Shown: piece after piece, positions 17,675-25,604 of the stretch
Layout of the letters: each line of letters opens with the position of its first letter
How positions within the stretch are numbered: the stretch's first letter is position 1
Assembly: GCF_900129245.1 (NCBI RefSeq)
Contig: NZ_FQUT01000008.1
Span: forward strand, 62,001 to 126,000
Direction of reading: 5' to 3'
Source of the DNA: Chryseobacterium arachidis
GTDB taxonomy: Bacteria; Bacteroidota; Bacteroidia; Flavobacteriales; Weeksellaceae
Length of the DNA: 64,000 nucleotides
Notes under the pieces: generated by a model
Seen by the model: the letters and a program-made list of their open reading frames with translations, nothing else
What the model was told of the DNA's origin: nothing
Databases searched by the model: none
Made by a program: the position numbers and the translations under genes

Positions 17675-18364
17675 TTGTCAAAAAATAGCTTGAAAAGAGA
17701 AATTAAGACCACTAATGACGGAAGCAAAACATTGTTTATCAACGATTTAAATGAAAACTATCATTCACACCATGGTGCACTACAAGAAGCCGAACACGTG
17801 TTTATTAAAAATGGACTAAATCTAATAAATGATTACGAAATTAATATTTTAGAACTCGGTTTTGGAACAGGTTTGAATGTTTTGGTAACAATTAATGAAT
17901 ATTTAAAAACTGACAAAAATCATATCATCAACTATTTTACTCTGGAAAAATATCCGATAAATGAATCAGAAATGAACGATTTGGCATATTTCGATCTTTT
18001 CGATAACCCGGAATTCAAAAATATTTATCAAAAAATTCATCTGGCAGAGTGGGAAAATTCAGTAGAAATCATTAGTAATTTCCATTTAAAAAAGATTAAA
18101 TGTGACTTCTTCGACCTGAAAAACATAGACTTACCTAAAATCAACCTGGTTTATTTTGATTGTTTTGGCGCAAGAGTACAACCCGATCTTTGGGAAAAAC
18201 CCCTGTTTGAAATGGTTTCCGACAAAATGGCAGTTAACGGACTTTTAACAACCTACTCCTCAAAAGGCAGCGTAAGAAGAATTCTTCAGGACTTGAATTT
18301 TAAAGTAGAGAAAAAGCAGGGACCTCCGGGAAAAAGGGAGATGATTAATGCGATTAAATTATAG
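17675..18364 (+). CDS. mnmD: tRNA (mnm5s2U34) methyltransferase MnmD
   Basis: A 229-aa S-adenosylmethionine-dependent methyltransferase (DUF752/Methyltransf_30) that completes 5-methylaminomethyl-2-thiouridine at the wobble base. Motifs: HSHHGALQEAEHVFI, LELGFGTGLNVL (AdoMet-binding motif I), VYFDCFGARVQPDLW, and GPPGKREMINA at the end. The start is a TTG codon at 17675 (ttgtcaaaaaat), which gives the usual N-terminus length; the first ATG in frame is far inside. It lacks the oxidase domain of the E. coli MnmC fusion, so a separate MnmC2-type enzyme or a different route would be needed. Confidence 0.88.
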   Translation: MSKNSLKREIKTTNDGSKTLFINDLNENYHSHHGALQEAEHVFIKNGLNLINDYEINILELGFGTGLNVLVTINEYLKTDKNHIINYFTLEKYPINESEMNDLAYFDLFDNPEFKNIYQKIHLAEWENSVEIISNFHLKKIKCDFFDLKNIDLPKINLVYFDCFGARVQPDLWEKPLFEMVSDKMAVNGLLTTYSSKGSVRRILQDLNFKVEKKQGPPGKREMINAIKL

Positions 18365-18369
18365 GATGG

Positions 18370-18564
18370 AAGCTTGAGGATGGGAGATGGAAGTTTTTAC
18401 TACTAACTGTTTTATTATCTGTGAGACTTTGAGTTTTATTCTTTAATATAATATAGATTTAAAATTTCATAACTCTAAGCAGTTGTTAGTAGTAAGCCTC
18501 AAGCTCCCAGCTTCCCTCATCCAGCTTTTCTAAAACTTCAAGCTTCCGGCTTCCCTCATCCAGC
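18370..18564. repeat. intergenic palindromic/direct repeat cluster
   Basis: TTACTACTAACTG (18397-18409) is inverted as CAGTTGTTAGTAGTAA (18480-18495) with a 3-base insertion. Next to the right arm, AGCTCCCAGCTTCCCTCATC is repeated 39 bases later as AGCTTCCGGCTTCCCTCATC, and the left flank holds complementary GAAGCTTGAGGATGGGAG. The whole gap between mnmD and the NUDIX gene is this repeat; no gene is seen in it. Confidence 0.55.
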
Positions 18565-18600
18565 AAATTTTTCCTACTTTAGCTTTACAAATTATTATAT

Positions 18601-19017
18601 ATGATAGATAAGATCAACATTAGGGTCTATGCATGTGCTGTAAAAGATAAAAAGGTACTGACTCTGTTTGAAGAATATGCCGGTGAACCTTTGATGAAAT
18701 TTCCTGGCGGCGGACTGGAATATGGCGAAGGGGTAATAGATTGCCTTCATCGTGAATTTGATGAAGAACTAAATGTAAAAGTAGAAGTAGCAGAACATTT
18801 TTATACTCAGGAGGATTTTCTGGTATCCCGTTTCAGAGAGAACGAGCAACTGCTTACTATATATTATCTCGTAAACATTGTGAATGAAGAAGATTTTTTA
18901 ATCCTCGACCCCTGCATTGAAAAAGCAGAATGGATTGATATCGACAGATCCGACAATCCGTTTCCGTTACCAATAGACAAAATTGTTTTCGATAAATTAA
19001 AAGAAAAATTCCTGTAA
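18601..19017 (+). CDS. NUDIX hydrolase
   Basis: A 138-aa single-domain pyrophosphohydrolase of nucleoside diphosphate-linked compounds. The Nudix box is visible as GGGLEYGEGVIDCLHREFDEELNV-like (positions about 38-61): G-x5-E-x7-REFxEEL, with the metal-binding glutamates intact. No second domain. The specific substrate cannot be read from the sequence. The stop codon sits inside the left arm of the terminator hairpin. Confidence 0.88.
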   Translation: MIDKINIRVYACAVKDKKVLTLFEEYAGEPLMKFPGGGLEYGEGVIDCLHREFDEELNVKVEVAEHFYTQEDFLVSRFRENEQLLTIYYLVNIVNEEDFLILDPCIEKAEWIDIDRSDNPFPLPIDKIVFDKLKEKFL

Positions 19018-19037
19018 AACTTACAGGAATTTTTTAT
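19005..19037 (+). terminator. intrinsic terminator overlapping the NUDIX stop codon
   Basis: Perfect 12-bp stem AAATTCCTGTAA (19006-19017) with TTACAGGAATTT (19021-19032), then a T-run. The left arm contains the gene's stop codon. Confidence 0.85.
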
Positions 19038-19050
19038 AAAAGTTTATTTA

Positions 19051-19755
19051 TTATTTGTACACTTTAAAATCTTTTGCTCCGGGATAAGGCTGCAAATAAC
19101 CCGAATTCCAGTTGGACTGCAGCAGTGATTCTAAATATTCATCGGTTCTGTTGGCATGCGGATCATATTTTTCTTTAAGATCGATATCAGCCACTTTTCC
19201 TTTTACATTCCACCAGAAAGCAACCCAGCCGCCTCTCAGTTCCTTAATAATTTCATATACATTTTTTCCGGTTGCCCTGTTCATTAATTTTGCAAAAATC
19301 TGGCCTTCAGTTGTCGTTAGATCACGCAATTGCTTTTCATATTGGTCGGCCAGAATATTCTGTCTGTCTCTTATATATTTTCTTTTTGCCTTGCTGTCCA
19401 GATTGTTCATCTCTGCCTGGATATCCCTGTATTGCTGCAAAGCAGTGGTAAATAACGGATATACTCTGTACAATTTTTTGTTAAGAAAAAAATAGTAATT
19501 TCTGTCTAACTGATTATTGAATTTGGGTTTGTTTACTAAAACCAGTTCATCCATAACAATTACAGTTTCACCATTAATTTCATATACCCTCATCTTCTGC
19601 CTTTCATCATAGTAATATTTTTTTCCGAATTCATCAGTTTTCAATAATTCCTGGGGATACTGGCTTAAAGGGACCGCTACCACAGAATCCTTCTGTCCGA
19701 ACGTCGACACCCCCAAAAAGAAAAGAAAAAGACAAACAATCTTACTAAATTTCAT
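19051..19755 (-). CDS. secreted DUF4294 family protein
   Basis: A 234-aa secreted protein from the start at 19755 (MKFSKIVCLFLFFLGVSTFGQ), which gives a clean signal peptide; the frame is open 36 bases further upstream but that start would add residues before the signal. Conserved DUF4294 features are YYYDERQKMRVYEINGE, the charged helix RDIQAEMNNLDSKAKRKYIRD, and GWVAFWWNVKGKVADIDLKEKYDP. Family members occur in Bacteroidota and are of unknown function. It is divergent from the M42 peptidase gene, 51 bases away. Confidence 0.82.
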   Translation of the reverse strand: MKFSKIVCLFLFFLGVSTFGQKDSVVAVPLSQYPQELLKTDEFGKKYYYDERQKMRVYEINGETVIVMDELVLVNKPKFNNQLDRNYYFFLNKKLYRVYPLFTTALQQYRDIQAEMNNLDSKAKRKYIRDRQNILADQYEKQLRDLTTTEGQIFAKLMNRATGKNVYEIIKELRGGWVAFWWNVKGKVADIDLKEKYDPHANRTDEYLESLLQSNWNSGYLQPYPGAKDFKVYK

Positions 19756-19806
19756 TATTTTTACACCTATTAGAACAAAAATTGAACGCAAAAATCATTC
19801 CTTTTT

Positions 19807-20880
19807 ATGAAATTTGAAAAGAAATCATTAAAATTTTTAGAGAAATATTTAAACACATCATCTCCAACTGGTTATGAGCATGAAGGCCAAAAAATATGGA
19901 TGGATTATATCAAACCGTATGTAGATAAGATTGAAGTGGACCATTACGGAACATGCTATGGGATAATCAATCCGGAGGCGGAATTTAAAGTAGTGATTGA
20001 AGCCCATGCTGATGAGATTTCCTGGTATGTCAATTACATTACGGATGATGGTTTAATCTACGTCATCAGAAACGGAGGTTCAGATCAGACAATTGCTCCT
20101 TCAAAAGTGGTTCATATTCATGGCGAGAAAGGAATTATAAAAGGTGTTTTCGGATGGCCGGCGATTCATACCAGAGCTAACCAAAATGAGCCAACTCCAA
20201 AAATTGAAAATATCTTCATCGATTGTGGTGCTACCTCCAAAAAAGAAGTTGAAGACATGGGAATTTATGTAGGATGTATGATTACGTATCCTGATGAGTT
20301 CTTTGAAATGAACGAACGTTATTTTGTCTGCCGAGCTTTAGACAACAGAATCGGCGGATTTATGATTGCAGAAGTTGCAAGACTTTTAAAAGAAAATAAA
20401 AAAACAATTCCATTTGGGCTTTATATCACAAATTCTGTTCAGGAAGAAGTAGGATTATACGGTGCTGACATGATCGCAGATACCATTAAACCAAATATCG
20501 CCATCGTAACAGACGTTACCCACGACACTACAACCCCTATGATCGAAAAGAAAAAAGAGGGAGATCAAAAATGTGGCGACGGACCGGTAGTTTTCTTTGC
20601 ACCGAGTATCCATCATACCATCAGAGAATTAATTATCGATACCGCAAAAACAAAGAAAATTCCTTTCCAGAGAGCTGCGGCAAGCCGTGCAACAGGTACC
20701 GATACCGATGCCTTTGCTCACTCAAATGGCGGGGTTCCAAGTGCATTAATCTCTTTGCCATTGCGTTACATGCATACCACTGTGGAAATGGTTTCTAAAG
20801 AAGATGTAGGAAATGTGATTAAACTTATCTACGAAACGCTTCTGAAAATACAGCCGGAAATGAAACTTAAATATCATTAA
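19807..20880 (+). CDS. M42-family metallopeptidase (glutamyl aminopeptidase/endoglucanase-like)
   Basis: A 357-aa cytoplasmic di-metal aminopeptidase. Visible ligands and motifs: HADEISWYV (first metal His/Asp), ALDNRIGGF (bridging Asp), NSVQEEVGLYGA (catalytic Glu and ligand Glu), VTDVTHDTT (Asp) and the C-terminal PLRYMHTTVE with the last His. Family members form large tetrahedral dodecamers that degrade peptides from proteasome-like proteases. rpe follows 24 bases downstream and is probably co-transcribed. Confidence 0.9.
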   Translation: MKFEKKSLKFLEKYLNTSSPTGYEHEGQKIWMDYIKPYVDKIEVDHYGTCYGIINPEAEFKVVIEAHADEISWYVNYITDDGLIYVIRNGGSDQTIAPSKVVHIHGEKGIIKGVFGWPAIHTRANQNEPTPKIENIFIDCGATSKKEVEDMGIYVGCMITYPDEFFEMNERYFVCRALDNRIGGFMIAEVARLLKENKKTIPFGLYITNSVQEEVGLYGADMIADTIKPNIAIVTDVTHDTTTPMIEKKKEGDQKCGDGPVVFFAPSIHHTIRELIIDTAKTKKIPFQRAAASRATGTDTDAFAHSNGGVPSALISLPLRYMHTTVEMVSKEDVGNVIKLIYETLLKIQPEMKLKYH

Positions 20881-20904
20881 CAGAAGTAAAACAGACAAGT
20901 AAAA

Positions 20905-21555
20905 ATGAAAACAAAGCTTATAGCTCCTTCTCTTTTAGCCGCAGATTTCGGGAATCTTCAAAGAGACATTGAAATGCTGAACAATTCTCAGGCAGACTGG
21001 ATCCATGTAGATGTAATGGACGGCAGATTTGTTCCTAATATTTCGTTCGGTTTTCCCGTGATGAAAACGGTACAGCAGCATGCTAAAAAATTTGTGGATG
21101 TGCATTTAATGATTGTTGAACCTGAAAAATATGTTGACGAATTTGTTAATCATGGCGCAGATCTGATCTCTATTCATTATGAAGCATGTACTCATCTTCA
21201 CAGAACGATTCACCATATTCAAAGTTTGGGGGCTAAGGCAGGAGTTGTATTAAACCCTTCCACACCGGTTTTAATGCTGGAAGATATCATTGCTGATGTA
21301 GATCTGGTATTATTGATGAGTGTAAATCCGGGATTCGGAGGACAAAAATTCATTGAGAATACTTACAAAAAAATTGCAGAAACAAAAGACATGATCTTAA
21401 GCAATAATTCTACTGCATTGATTGAGATTGACGGAGGAGTAAATTTAGACAATGCAGCAAAGCTGTTCGAAGCAGGAGCCGATGTCTTAGTAGCAGGAAA
21501 TGCAGTTTTTTCAGCAGAAAATCCGGAGAGAACGATAGAGCTTTTAAAAATTTAA
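20905..21555 (+). CDS. rpe: ribulose-phosphate 3-epimerase
   Basis: Interconverts ribulose-5-phosphate and xylulose-5-phosphate in the pentose phosphate pathway. The 216-aa TIM barrel shows IAPSLLAADFGNL, WIHVDVMDGRFVPNISFG (metal His/Asp), VDVHLMIVEPEKYV, SVNPGFGGQKFI and EIDGGVN, all standard. Cytoplasmic. It ends with a strong terminator. Confidence 0.95.
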   Translation: MKTKLIAPSLLAADFGNLQRDIEMLNNSQADWIHVDVMDGRFVPNISFGFPVMKTVQQHAKKFVDVHLMIVEPEKYVDEFVNHGADLISIHYEACTHLHRTIHHIQSLGAKAGVVLNPSTPVLMLEDIIADVDLVLLMSVNPGFGGQKFIENTYKKIAETKDMILSNNSTALIEIDGGVNLDNAAKLFEAGADVLVAGNAVFSAENPERTIELLKI

Positions 21556-21574
21556 TCTCTTTTAAAATATCTAA

Positions 21575-21602
21575 AAAAGGCAACTCAGTGAGTTGCCTTT
21601 TT
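21575..21602 (+). terminator. intrinsic terminator after rpe
   Basis: Perfect stem AAGGCAACTCA with TGAGTTGCCTT (shared CAGTG loop), T-run after. Confidence 0.9.
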
Positions 21603-21793
21603 CAATGAAATTTAAGCTTTAATGGTTATTAGTTTAAGACTTGAATGCTTTAAATTTTCTTTCTCTTATGATGATGTAAAGATGAGCAAAAAAACAGATA
21701 CAAAACATCCGTAAAAACACGGTATTTTTATACCAGTATTTCTACCTATGCTTAATTTTTATTAAATAAGTTTGTTTAAACTAATTTAAATTC

Positions 21794-21954
21794 AACCACA
21801 AAAGTCACAAAAGATATTCTTCCAGCTATTATTAGATAATAAGAGCTCTCAAAAGGATAAAAATCAAAGATTTTTTAAAACTTATGTGCTCCTTTTGTCA
21901 GTTTAATGATAAACTTTAAACAAATTATCTAAATCTTTTGTGTCTTTTGTGGTT
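21794..21954 (-). repeat. 161-bp palindromic MITE-like repeat, copy 1
   Basis: Starts with AACCACAAAAGTCACAAAAG and ends with the complementary CTTTTGTGTCTTTTGTGGTT. Its reverse complement aligns without gaps to the copy at 35915-36075, with about 17 differences in 161 bases by eye. It has no open reading frame and fills the gap between rpe and ndk. The flanks extend the inverted repeat slightly (ATTT...AAAT). Confidence 0.8.
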
Positions 21955-22029
21955 AAATAAAAAGTGTAAACATGCTTAATACTTCAACTTGCCCATACAA
22001 CATATAAGAATTATTCATGTCCTTAAAAC

Positions 22030-22060
22030 AAAAATCCGAAGAATATATTCTCCGGATCTT
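22030..22060 (-). terminator. terminator of ndk
   Basis: ATCCG and CGGAT arms with an inner GAATAT/ATATTC palindrome; on the minus strand it ends in TTTTTGTTTT. It lies about 20 bases after the ndk stop. Confidence 0.7.
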
Positions 22061-22081
22061 ATATTTTGATATCAATTTTTC

Positions 22082-22498
22082 TTAGAAAATTTCTCTTCCT
22101 GAAAAATGGAACTGAGCTTCAATTAAAGCATTTTCGTCAGAATCTGAACCATGAACAGCATTTTCTCCGATGCTTCTCGCAAACATTTTTCTGATGGTAC
22201 CTTCTGCAGCTTCAGCAGGATTGGTAGAACCAATTAACGTTCTGAAATCTTCAACAGCATTATCTTTTTCAAGAACAGCAGCTACAATTGGGCCAGAGCT
22301 CATAAATTCAACTAATTCTCCGTAGAAAGGTCTTTCAGCGTGTACTTCATAGAATTTTTTAGCATCAGCCACAGTAAGCTGAGTTAACTTCAACGCCTTG
22401 ATTTTGAAACCTCCTTCTGAAATCTTTCCTAATATAGCACCGATATGTCCGTCTGCAACTGCATCAGGCTTAATCATAGTGAATGTAATGTTAGACAT
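22082..22498 (-). CDS. ndk: nucleoside diphosphate kinase
   Basis: Transfers the gamma phosphate between nucleoside triphosphates and diphosphates through a phosphohistidine. The 138-aa protein has the [12 protein letters not shown] start, [15 protein letters not shown], and the active His116 in [12 protein letters not shown]. Length and motifs are standard for a hexameric or tetrameric bacterial NDK. Single-gene unit on the minus strand. Confidence 0.96.
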   Translation of the reverse strand: MSNITFTMIKPDAVADGHIGAILGKISEGGFKIKALKLTQLTVADAKKFYEVHAERPFYGELVEFMSSGPIVAAVLEKDNAVEDFRTLIGSTNPAEAAEGTIRKMFARSIGENAVHGSDSDENALIEAQFHFSGREIF

Positions 22499-22607
22499 AA
22501 ATGTATATTTTTTTAATGGCGCAAAAATACAAAAAAATATTTTGATTTTTATTTTAAAATAATTTTAACAAAAAAATAACTTTTATTAAGAAATTATGAA
22601 TTAAACT

Positions 22608-22623
22608 TTGGCACAGTAATTGT
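22608..22623 (+). promoter_or_regulatory. sigma-54-like promoter before a short non-coding transcript
   Basis: TTGGCACAGTAATTGT has the -24 GG and a -12 GT exactly ten bases apart, close to the RpoN consensus TGGCAC-N5-TTGC (last position T instead of C). About 55 bases further on is a strong terminator with no gene between. Confidence 0.4.
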
Positions 22624-22634
22624 TTATACTATTA

Positions 22635-22700
22635 CGATTCTCATGTTTAATTTGAGTTTTCATGGTTATTAGTTTTTACCCAGCTTCGGCTGGGTTTTTT
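22635..22700 (+). ncRNA. candidate small RNA (about 65 nt) between ndk and rsgA
   Basis: The region from the predicted sigma-54-like start to a perfect terminator hairpin (ACCCAGC-TTCG-GCTGGGT plus six T, 22678-22700) encodes no protein of recognisable kind. Both flanking genes run on the minus strand, so this plus-strand terminator does not belong to either of them. A tiny ORF from the ATG at 22662 runs through the terminator and is not convincing. Confidence 0.4.
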
Positions 22701-22875
22701 ATTTTCCATATTCCCCAAATTCTGTACCTAACCCAAAGATTATTAAATAATTAAACTCTTGTTTAAATTTTACAGCTTCTATAAAATTAAATAAAAACAA
22801 AATTTTATCTTTTGAACGTAATATTAAATTCTGGTCACAATGATCTCCAGTTTTAAAGATTATTCATACTCTGTC

Positions 22876-22906
22876 ACACTCAATAAAAATTTAATTGAGT
22901 TTTTTA
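22876..22906 (+). terminator. plus-strand terminator-like hairpin before rsgA end
   Basis: ACTCAAT (22878-22884) and ATTGAGT (22894-22900) followed by TTTTTTAA on the plus strand. It lies between the candidate small RNA and the convergent rsgA stop. No plus-strand gene precedes it; the remaining bases of the 22.5-22.9 kb gap show nothing else. Confidence 0.45.
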
Positions 22907-22926
22907 AGTATAAAAATTAAAAGAAA

Positions 22927-23853
22927 TTATTTTTGATTGGCTTCTTCCGCCTCTTCCATTAATTTAATATAGGTGGAATATCTCGAATGCTGAATTTCTC
23001 CGGTTTCTAACCCATCAATTACCGCACATTTCGGCTCATTGATGTGAAGACAATTGTGATATTTGCATTCTTCCCGCTTTTTGAAAATTTCAGGAAAATA
23101 ATGCTGCACTTCTTCTTTCTCAATATCTATCATCGCAAATTCACGGACTCCCGGTGTATCAATTACGTTACCGCCAAAATCCCAAAAGTGCATCTGGGCG
23201 AATGTTGTGGTATGTTTCCCTTTTAAATGGGTATCCGAAATTTCGGAGGTCTTTAAATTCAGCCCGGGTTGTAATGCGTTGACTAAAGTAGATTTTCCAC
23301 AGCCGGAATGCCCGAAAAATACTGACGTTTTGTCTTTAAGGATACCCTGTAACTGATCTAAATTAAGTCTTGAATAGGAAGAAATTTCCAAAGATTGATA
23401 TCCTATTTCATTGTAAAGAAATTCGATATCTTTTACAATCTCGATTTCGTCTTCATGTAAAACATCGATTTTATTGAATAGAATTAACGGAGCAATATTG
23501 TATGCTTCGCAACATGCCAAAAACCGGTCAAGAAAGCCCAGTGAAGTTTCCGGATGTTTTAAGGTAAAAATAAAGCAAGCCAAATCAATATTAGAAGCAA
23601 TAATGTGCGCTTCTTTTGAAAGGTTTACAGATTTTCTGATCAGATAATTTCTGCGCGGTTCAATTTTTGTGATCCAGGCAATATCATCCTGTTCTAACTG
23701 AAATTCTACGAAATCTCCTACAGCAAGCGGATTGGTTAATCTGGTTTTAATTAATTTAAATTTTCCGCGAATTCTGGCTTCGAAAATTTTTCCGGTTTCT
23801 GTTTCCAAAACCTGATACCAACTTCCTGTAGATTTAATGATTTTTCCTTTCAT
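22927..23853 (-). CDS. rsgA: ribosome small subunit-dependent GTPase A
   Basis: Circularly permuted GTPase that helps 30S subunit maturation. Order of motifs in the 308-aa protein: N-terminal OB fold, G4 LFNKIDV, G1 GHSGCGKSTLVNAL, G3 DTPGVREF, then a zinc knuckle CKYHNCLHINEPKCAV. This permuted order (G4-G1-G3) with a C-terminal zinc domain is diagnostic. Cytoplasmic, single-gene unit. Confidence 0.95.
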   Translation of the reverse strand: MKGKIIKSTGSWYQVLETETGKIFEARIRGKFKLIKTRLTNPLAVGDFVEFQLEQDDIAWITKIEPRRNYLIRKSVNLSKEAHIIASNIDLACFIFTLKHPETSLGFLDRFLACCEAYNIAPLILFNKIDVLHEDEIEIVKDIEFLYNEIGYQSLEISSYSRLNLDQLQGILKDKTSVFFGHSGCGKSTLVNALQPGLNLKTSEISDTHLKGKHTTTFAQMHFWDFGGNVIDTPGVREFAMIDIEKEEVQHYFPEIFKKREECKYHNCLHINEPKCAVIDGLETGEIQHSRYSTYIKLMEEAEEANQK

Positions 23854-23912
23854 ATATTAAGCTGGTGCAAATATAAGGAATTCAGATCAGGTTTGAAGGC
23901 TATTGGGGTATT

Positions 23913-23977
23913 AGAGTTTTAGTGCATGAGAGTTTTAGGGTATTATAAAAATTCATTTACTATTACACTAAAACTCT
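23913..23977. repeat. inverted repeat between rsgA and aroG-Q
   Basis: AGAGTTTTAGTG (23913-23924) and CACTAAAACTCT (23966-23977) are perfectly complementary. A second partial copy of the left arm (GAGAGTTTTAG, 23928-23938) lies inside. Nothing else is seen in this short gap; it may act as 3'-end structure for the minus-strand DAHP synthase gene. Confidence 0.5.
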
Positions 23978-24002
23978 CAAGCTCTACAACGCTCCCACTT
24001 AA

Positions 24003-25082
24003 TTATCTATCAATCATAATACTGTTCTGAACTTCAATAGATTCCTCATGAATAGCTTTGAAAACCTTTTCAATGAATTCCTGAGACATTCCTGTTTCTA
24101 CAGCCTTCTGATTGGCATATTCTGTAATTTCTTTCCAACGTTCAGGCTGAAAAATCGCAATATCATTCTCTTTTTTCAGCTTACCAATTTTTTCGGAAAT
24201 CTTCATCCTTTGAGCCAACAACTCGATCAGTTGAAAATCGAGATCGGAAATCAAAGTTCTGTGTCTTCCCATGTCCTCTTCAAACCCTGCCAATCCGGAA
24301 TTTCTTACCTTTAAATTCCCGATTAATTCCGCCAAAACTTCCGGTGTAATCTGCTGAGCAGAATCGCTCCATGCTTCATCAGGATTAGAATGAGATTCGA
24401 TAATTGCGCCCTGGTAGCCCACATTTAATGCTTCCTGGGTAATGTCCGCCAAACCTGTTCTGTTTCCACAGATATGCGAAGGATCAATCAGCATCGGGAT
24501 ATTAGGAAACTGACTCTTGAAATCTAAAGCAATCTGCCAGTTGGGATTGTTTCTGTATTTCGTTTTCTGGTACGTAGAAAATCCTCTGTGAATTACCCCT
24601 AAATTGGTAATCCCCTGCCCTAAAAGCCTTTCCAATGCACCGATCCATAACGCCAAATCGGGATTTACCGGATTTTTAACCAGAACTGTTTTCTCTGTTC
24701 CTCTCAGCGCCATGGCAATTTCCTGAACGGTAAAAGGGTTTACTGTGGAGCGCGCTCCGATCCAAAGAATATCTACATCTGCTTCCAGAGCTGCAAAAAC
24801 GTGGTGAGCATTAGCTACTTCCGTTGCTGTTTTAAAACCGTACTCTTCCTTTACTTTTTTCAGCCAGTTTAGACCGATAACTCCTACTCCTTCAAACCCG
24901 TTCGGTTTTGTACGCGGTTTCCAGATTCCAGCACGAAAAACTGATACATTTGCATTGCTTTCCTTAATCCTTTTTGCCGTTTCCAACATTTGCACTTCAC
25001 TTTCAGCACTGCATGGTCCCGCAATCATCATAGGCTGCTGAAACTCTTTAATCCATTCGTTTTTCAGATCTTTTAAATCCAT
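24003..25082 (-). CDS. bifunctional DAHP synthase / chorismate mutase
   Basis: A 359-aa fusion that joins the first step of the shikimate pathway (erythrose-4-phosphate plus phosphoenolpyruvate to DAHP) to the branch toward phenylalanine and tyrosine (chorismate to prephenate). Residues about 1-255 are a type I-beta DAHP synthase (IAGPCSAESEVQML; RAGIWKPRTKPNGFEG; LIDPSHICGNR). Residues about 265-355 are an AroQ-type all-helical chorismate mutase (RTLISDLDFQLIELLAQRM; KIGKLKKEN). The C-terminal position of the mutase matches the Bacteroidota form and provides feedback regulation in homologues. A structured leader with its own terminator lies upstream. Confidence 0.92.
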   Translation of the reverse strand: MDLKDLKNEWIKEFQQPMMIAGPCSAESEVQMLETAKRIKESNANVSVFRAGIWKPRTKPNGFEGVGVIGLNWLKKVKEEYGFKTATEVANAHHVFAALEADVDILWIGARSTVNPFTVQEIAMALRGTEKTVLVKNPVNPDLALWIGALERLLGQGITNLGVIHRGFSTYQKTKYRNNPNWQIALDFKSQFPNIPMLIDPSHICGNRTGLADITQEALNVGYQGAIIESHSNPDEAWSDSAQQITPEVLAELIGNLKVRNSGLAGFEEDMGRHRTLISDLDFQLIELLAQRMKISEKIGKLKKENDIAIFQPERWKEITEYANQKAVETGMSQEFIEKVFKAIHEESIEVQNSIMIDR

Positions 25083-25313
25083 ATCATTAATTATTTTTAT
25101 TCAAATTTTTTGTTTATATACCTCAATAGCAATTGCATTATAAAGTTACTTTATAATTCTTTCGAAAAAATGGCCGTTAAAATTTTTTTAAGGATCAGGA
25201 AATAAGACGAAATCTATAATTCCTAAAATTTTTTGGAAAGAAATTTATACTAGCAATACCAATAATAAAATCGATAATACGTTCTGAAATTTCTAAAATA
25301 AGAAAAGGAAAAG

Positions 25314-25451
25314 CCAAAAAAACCGCTAAAGAATTGAGCGGGTGCAAAAGTAGACGTGTATGGCTTTAATAAGTTTTCCACCTGTAGATGTCTATTTCTA
25401 GCTTTTCTATATTAATCTATAAATTGTCAAAAAATGATTTTTTGTACAAAT
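25314..25451 (-). ncRNA. candidate attenuator leader or small RNA upstream of DAHP synthase
   Basis: On the minus strand a promoter near 25485-25458 is followed after about 110 nt by an intrinsic terminator: CCGCT-caattcttt-AGCGG then seven T (25341 down to 25315). The following 230 nt to the DAHP synthase start hold no second terminator. The segment can also pair internally (TAGAC...GTCTA). No ATG exists on this strand within it, so a classical leader peptide is not visible. Either a regulated read-through leader or an independent small RNA fits. Confidence 0.4.
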
Positions 25452-25457
25452 ATTTGA

Positions 25458-25485
25458 CAAATATATAAAATTTATTTAAATACAA
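25458..25485 (-). promoter_or_regulatory. Bacteroidota-type promoter on the minus strand
   Basis: Reading the minus strand, TTG (25485-25483) and TATATTTG (25465-25458) are 17 bp apart, fitting TTG-N(17-23)-TAnnTTTG. Transcription would start near 25451, far (about 370 nt) from the DAHP synthase start codon and only about 25 bases beyond are AT-rich sequences of the dnaX 3' side. Confidence 0.6.
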
Positions 25486-25604
25486 GGTTTTGAATTAAAT
25501 TATTTTTAACTCAGAAATAAAAAGAGATCTTGAAAATTCCAGACATCCATTACCTCAGGTTATATTCAGTCAGTATGAATTTAAAGCTTTAGTTCTGTAA
25601 ATAT

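Noticed and set aside
18370..18564. CRISPR-like direct repeats
   Set aside because: Only two imperfect copies of a 20-base unit and a palindrome; no regular spacers and no cas genes in the window.
22662..22760. Tiny ORF starting ATGGTTATTAGTTTT
   Set aside because: It runs through the terminator hairpin and has no support beyond an ATG.
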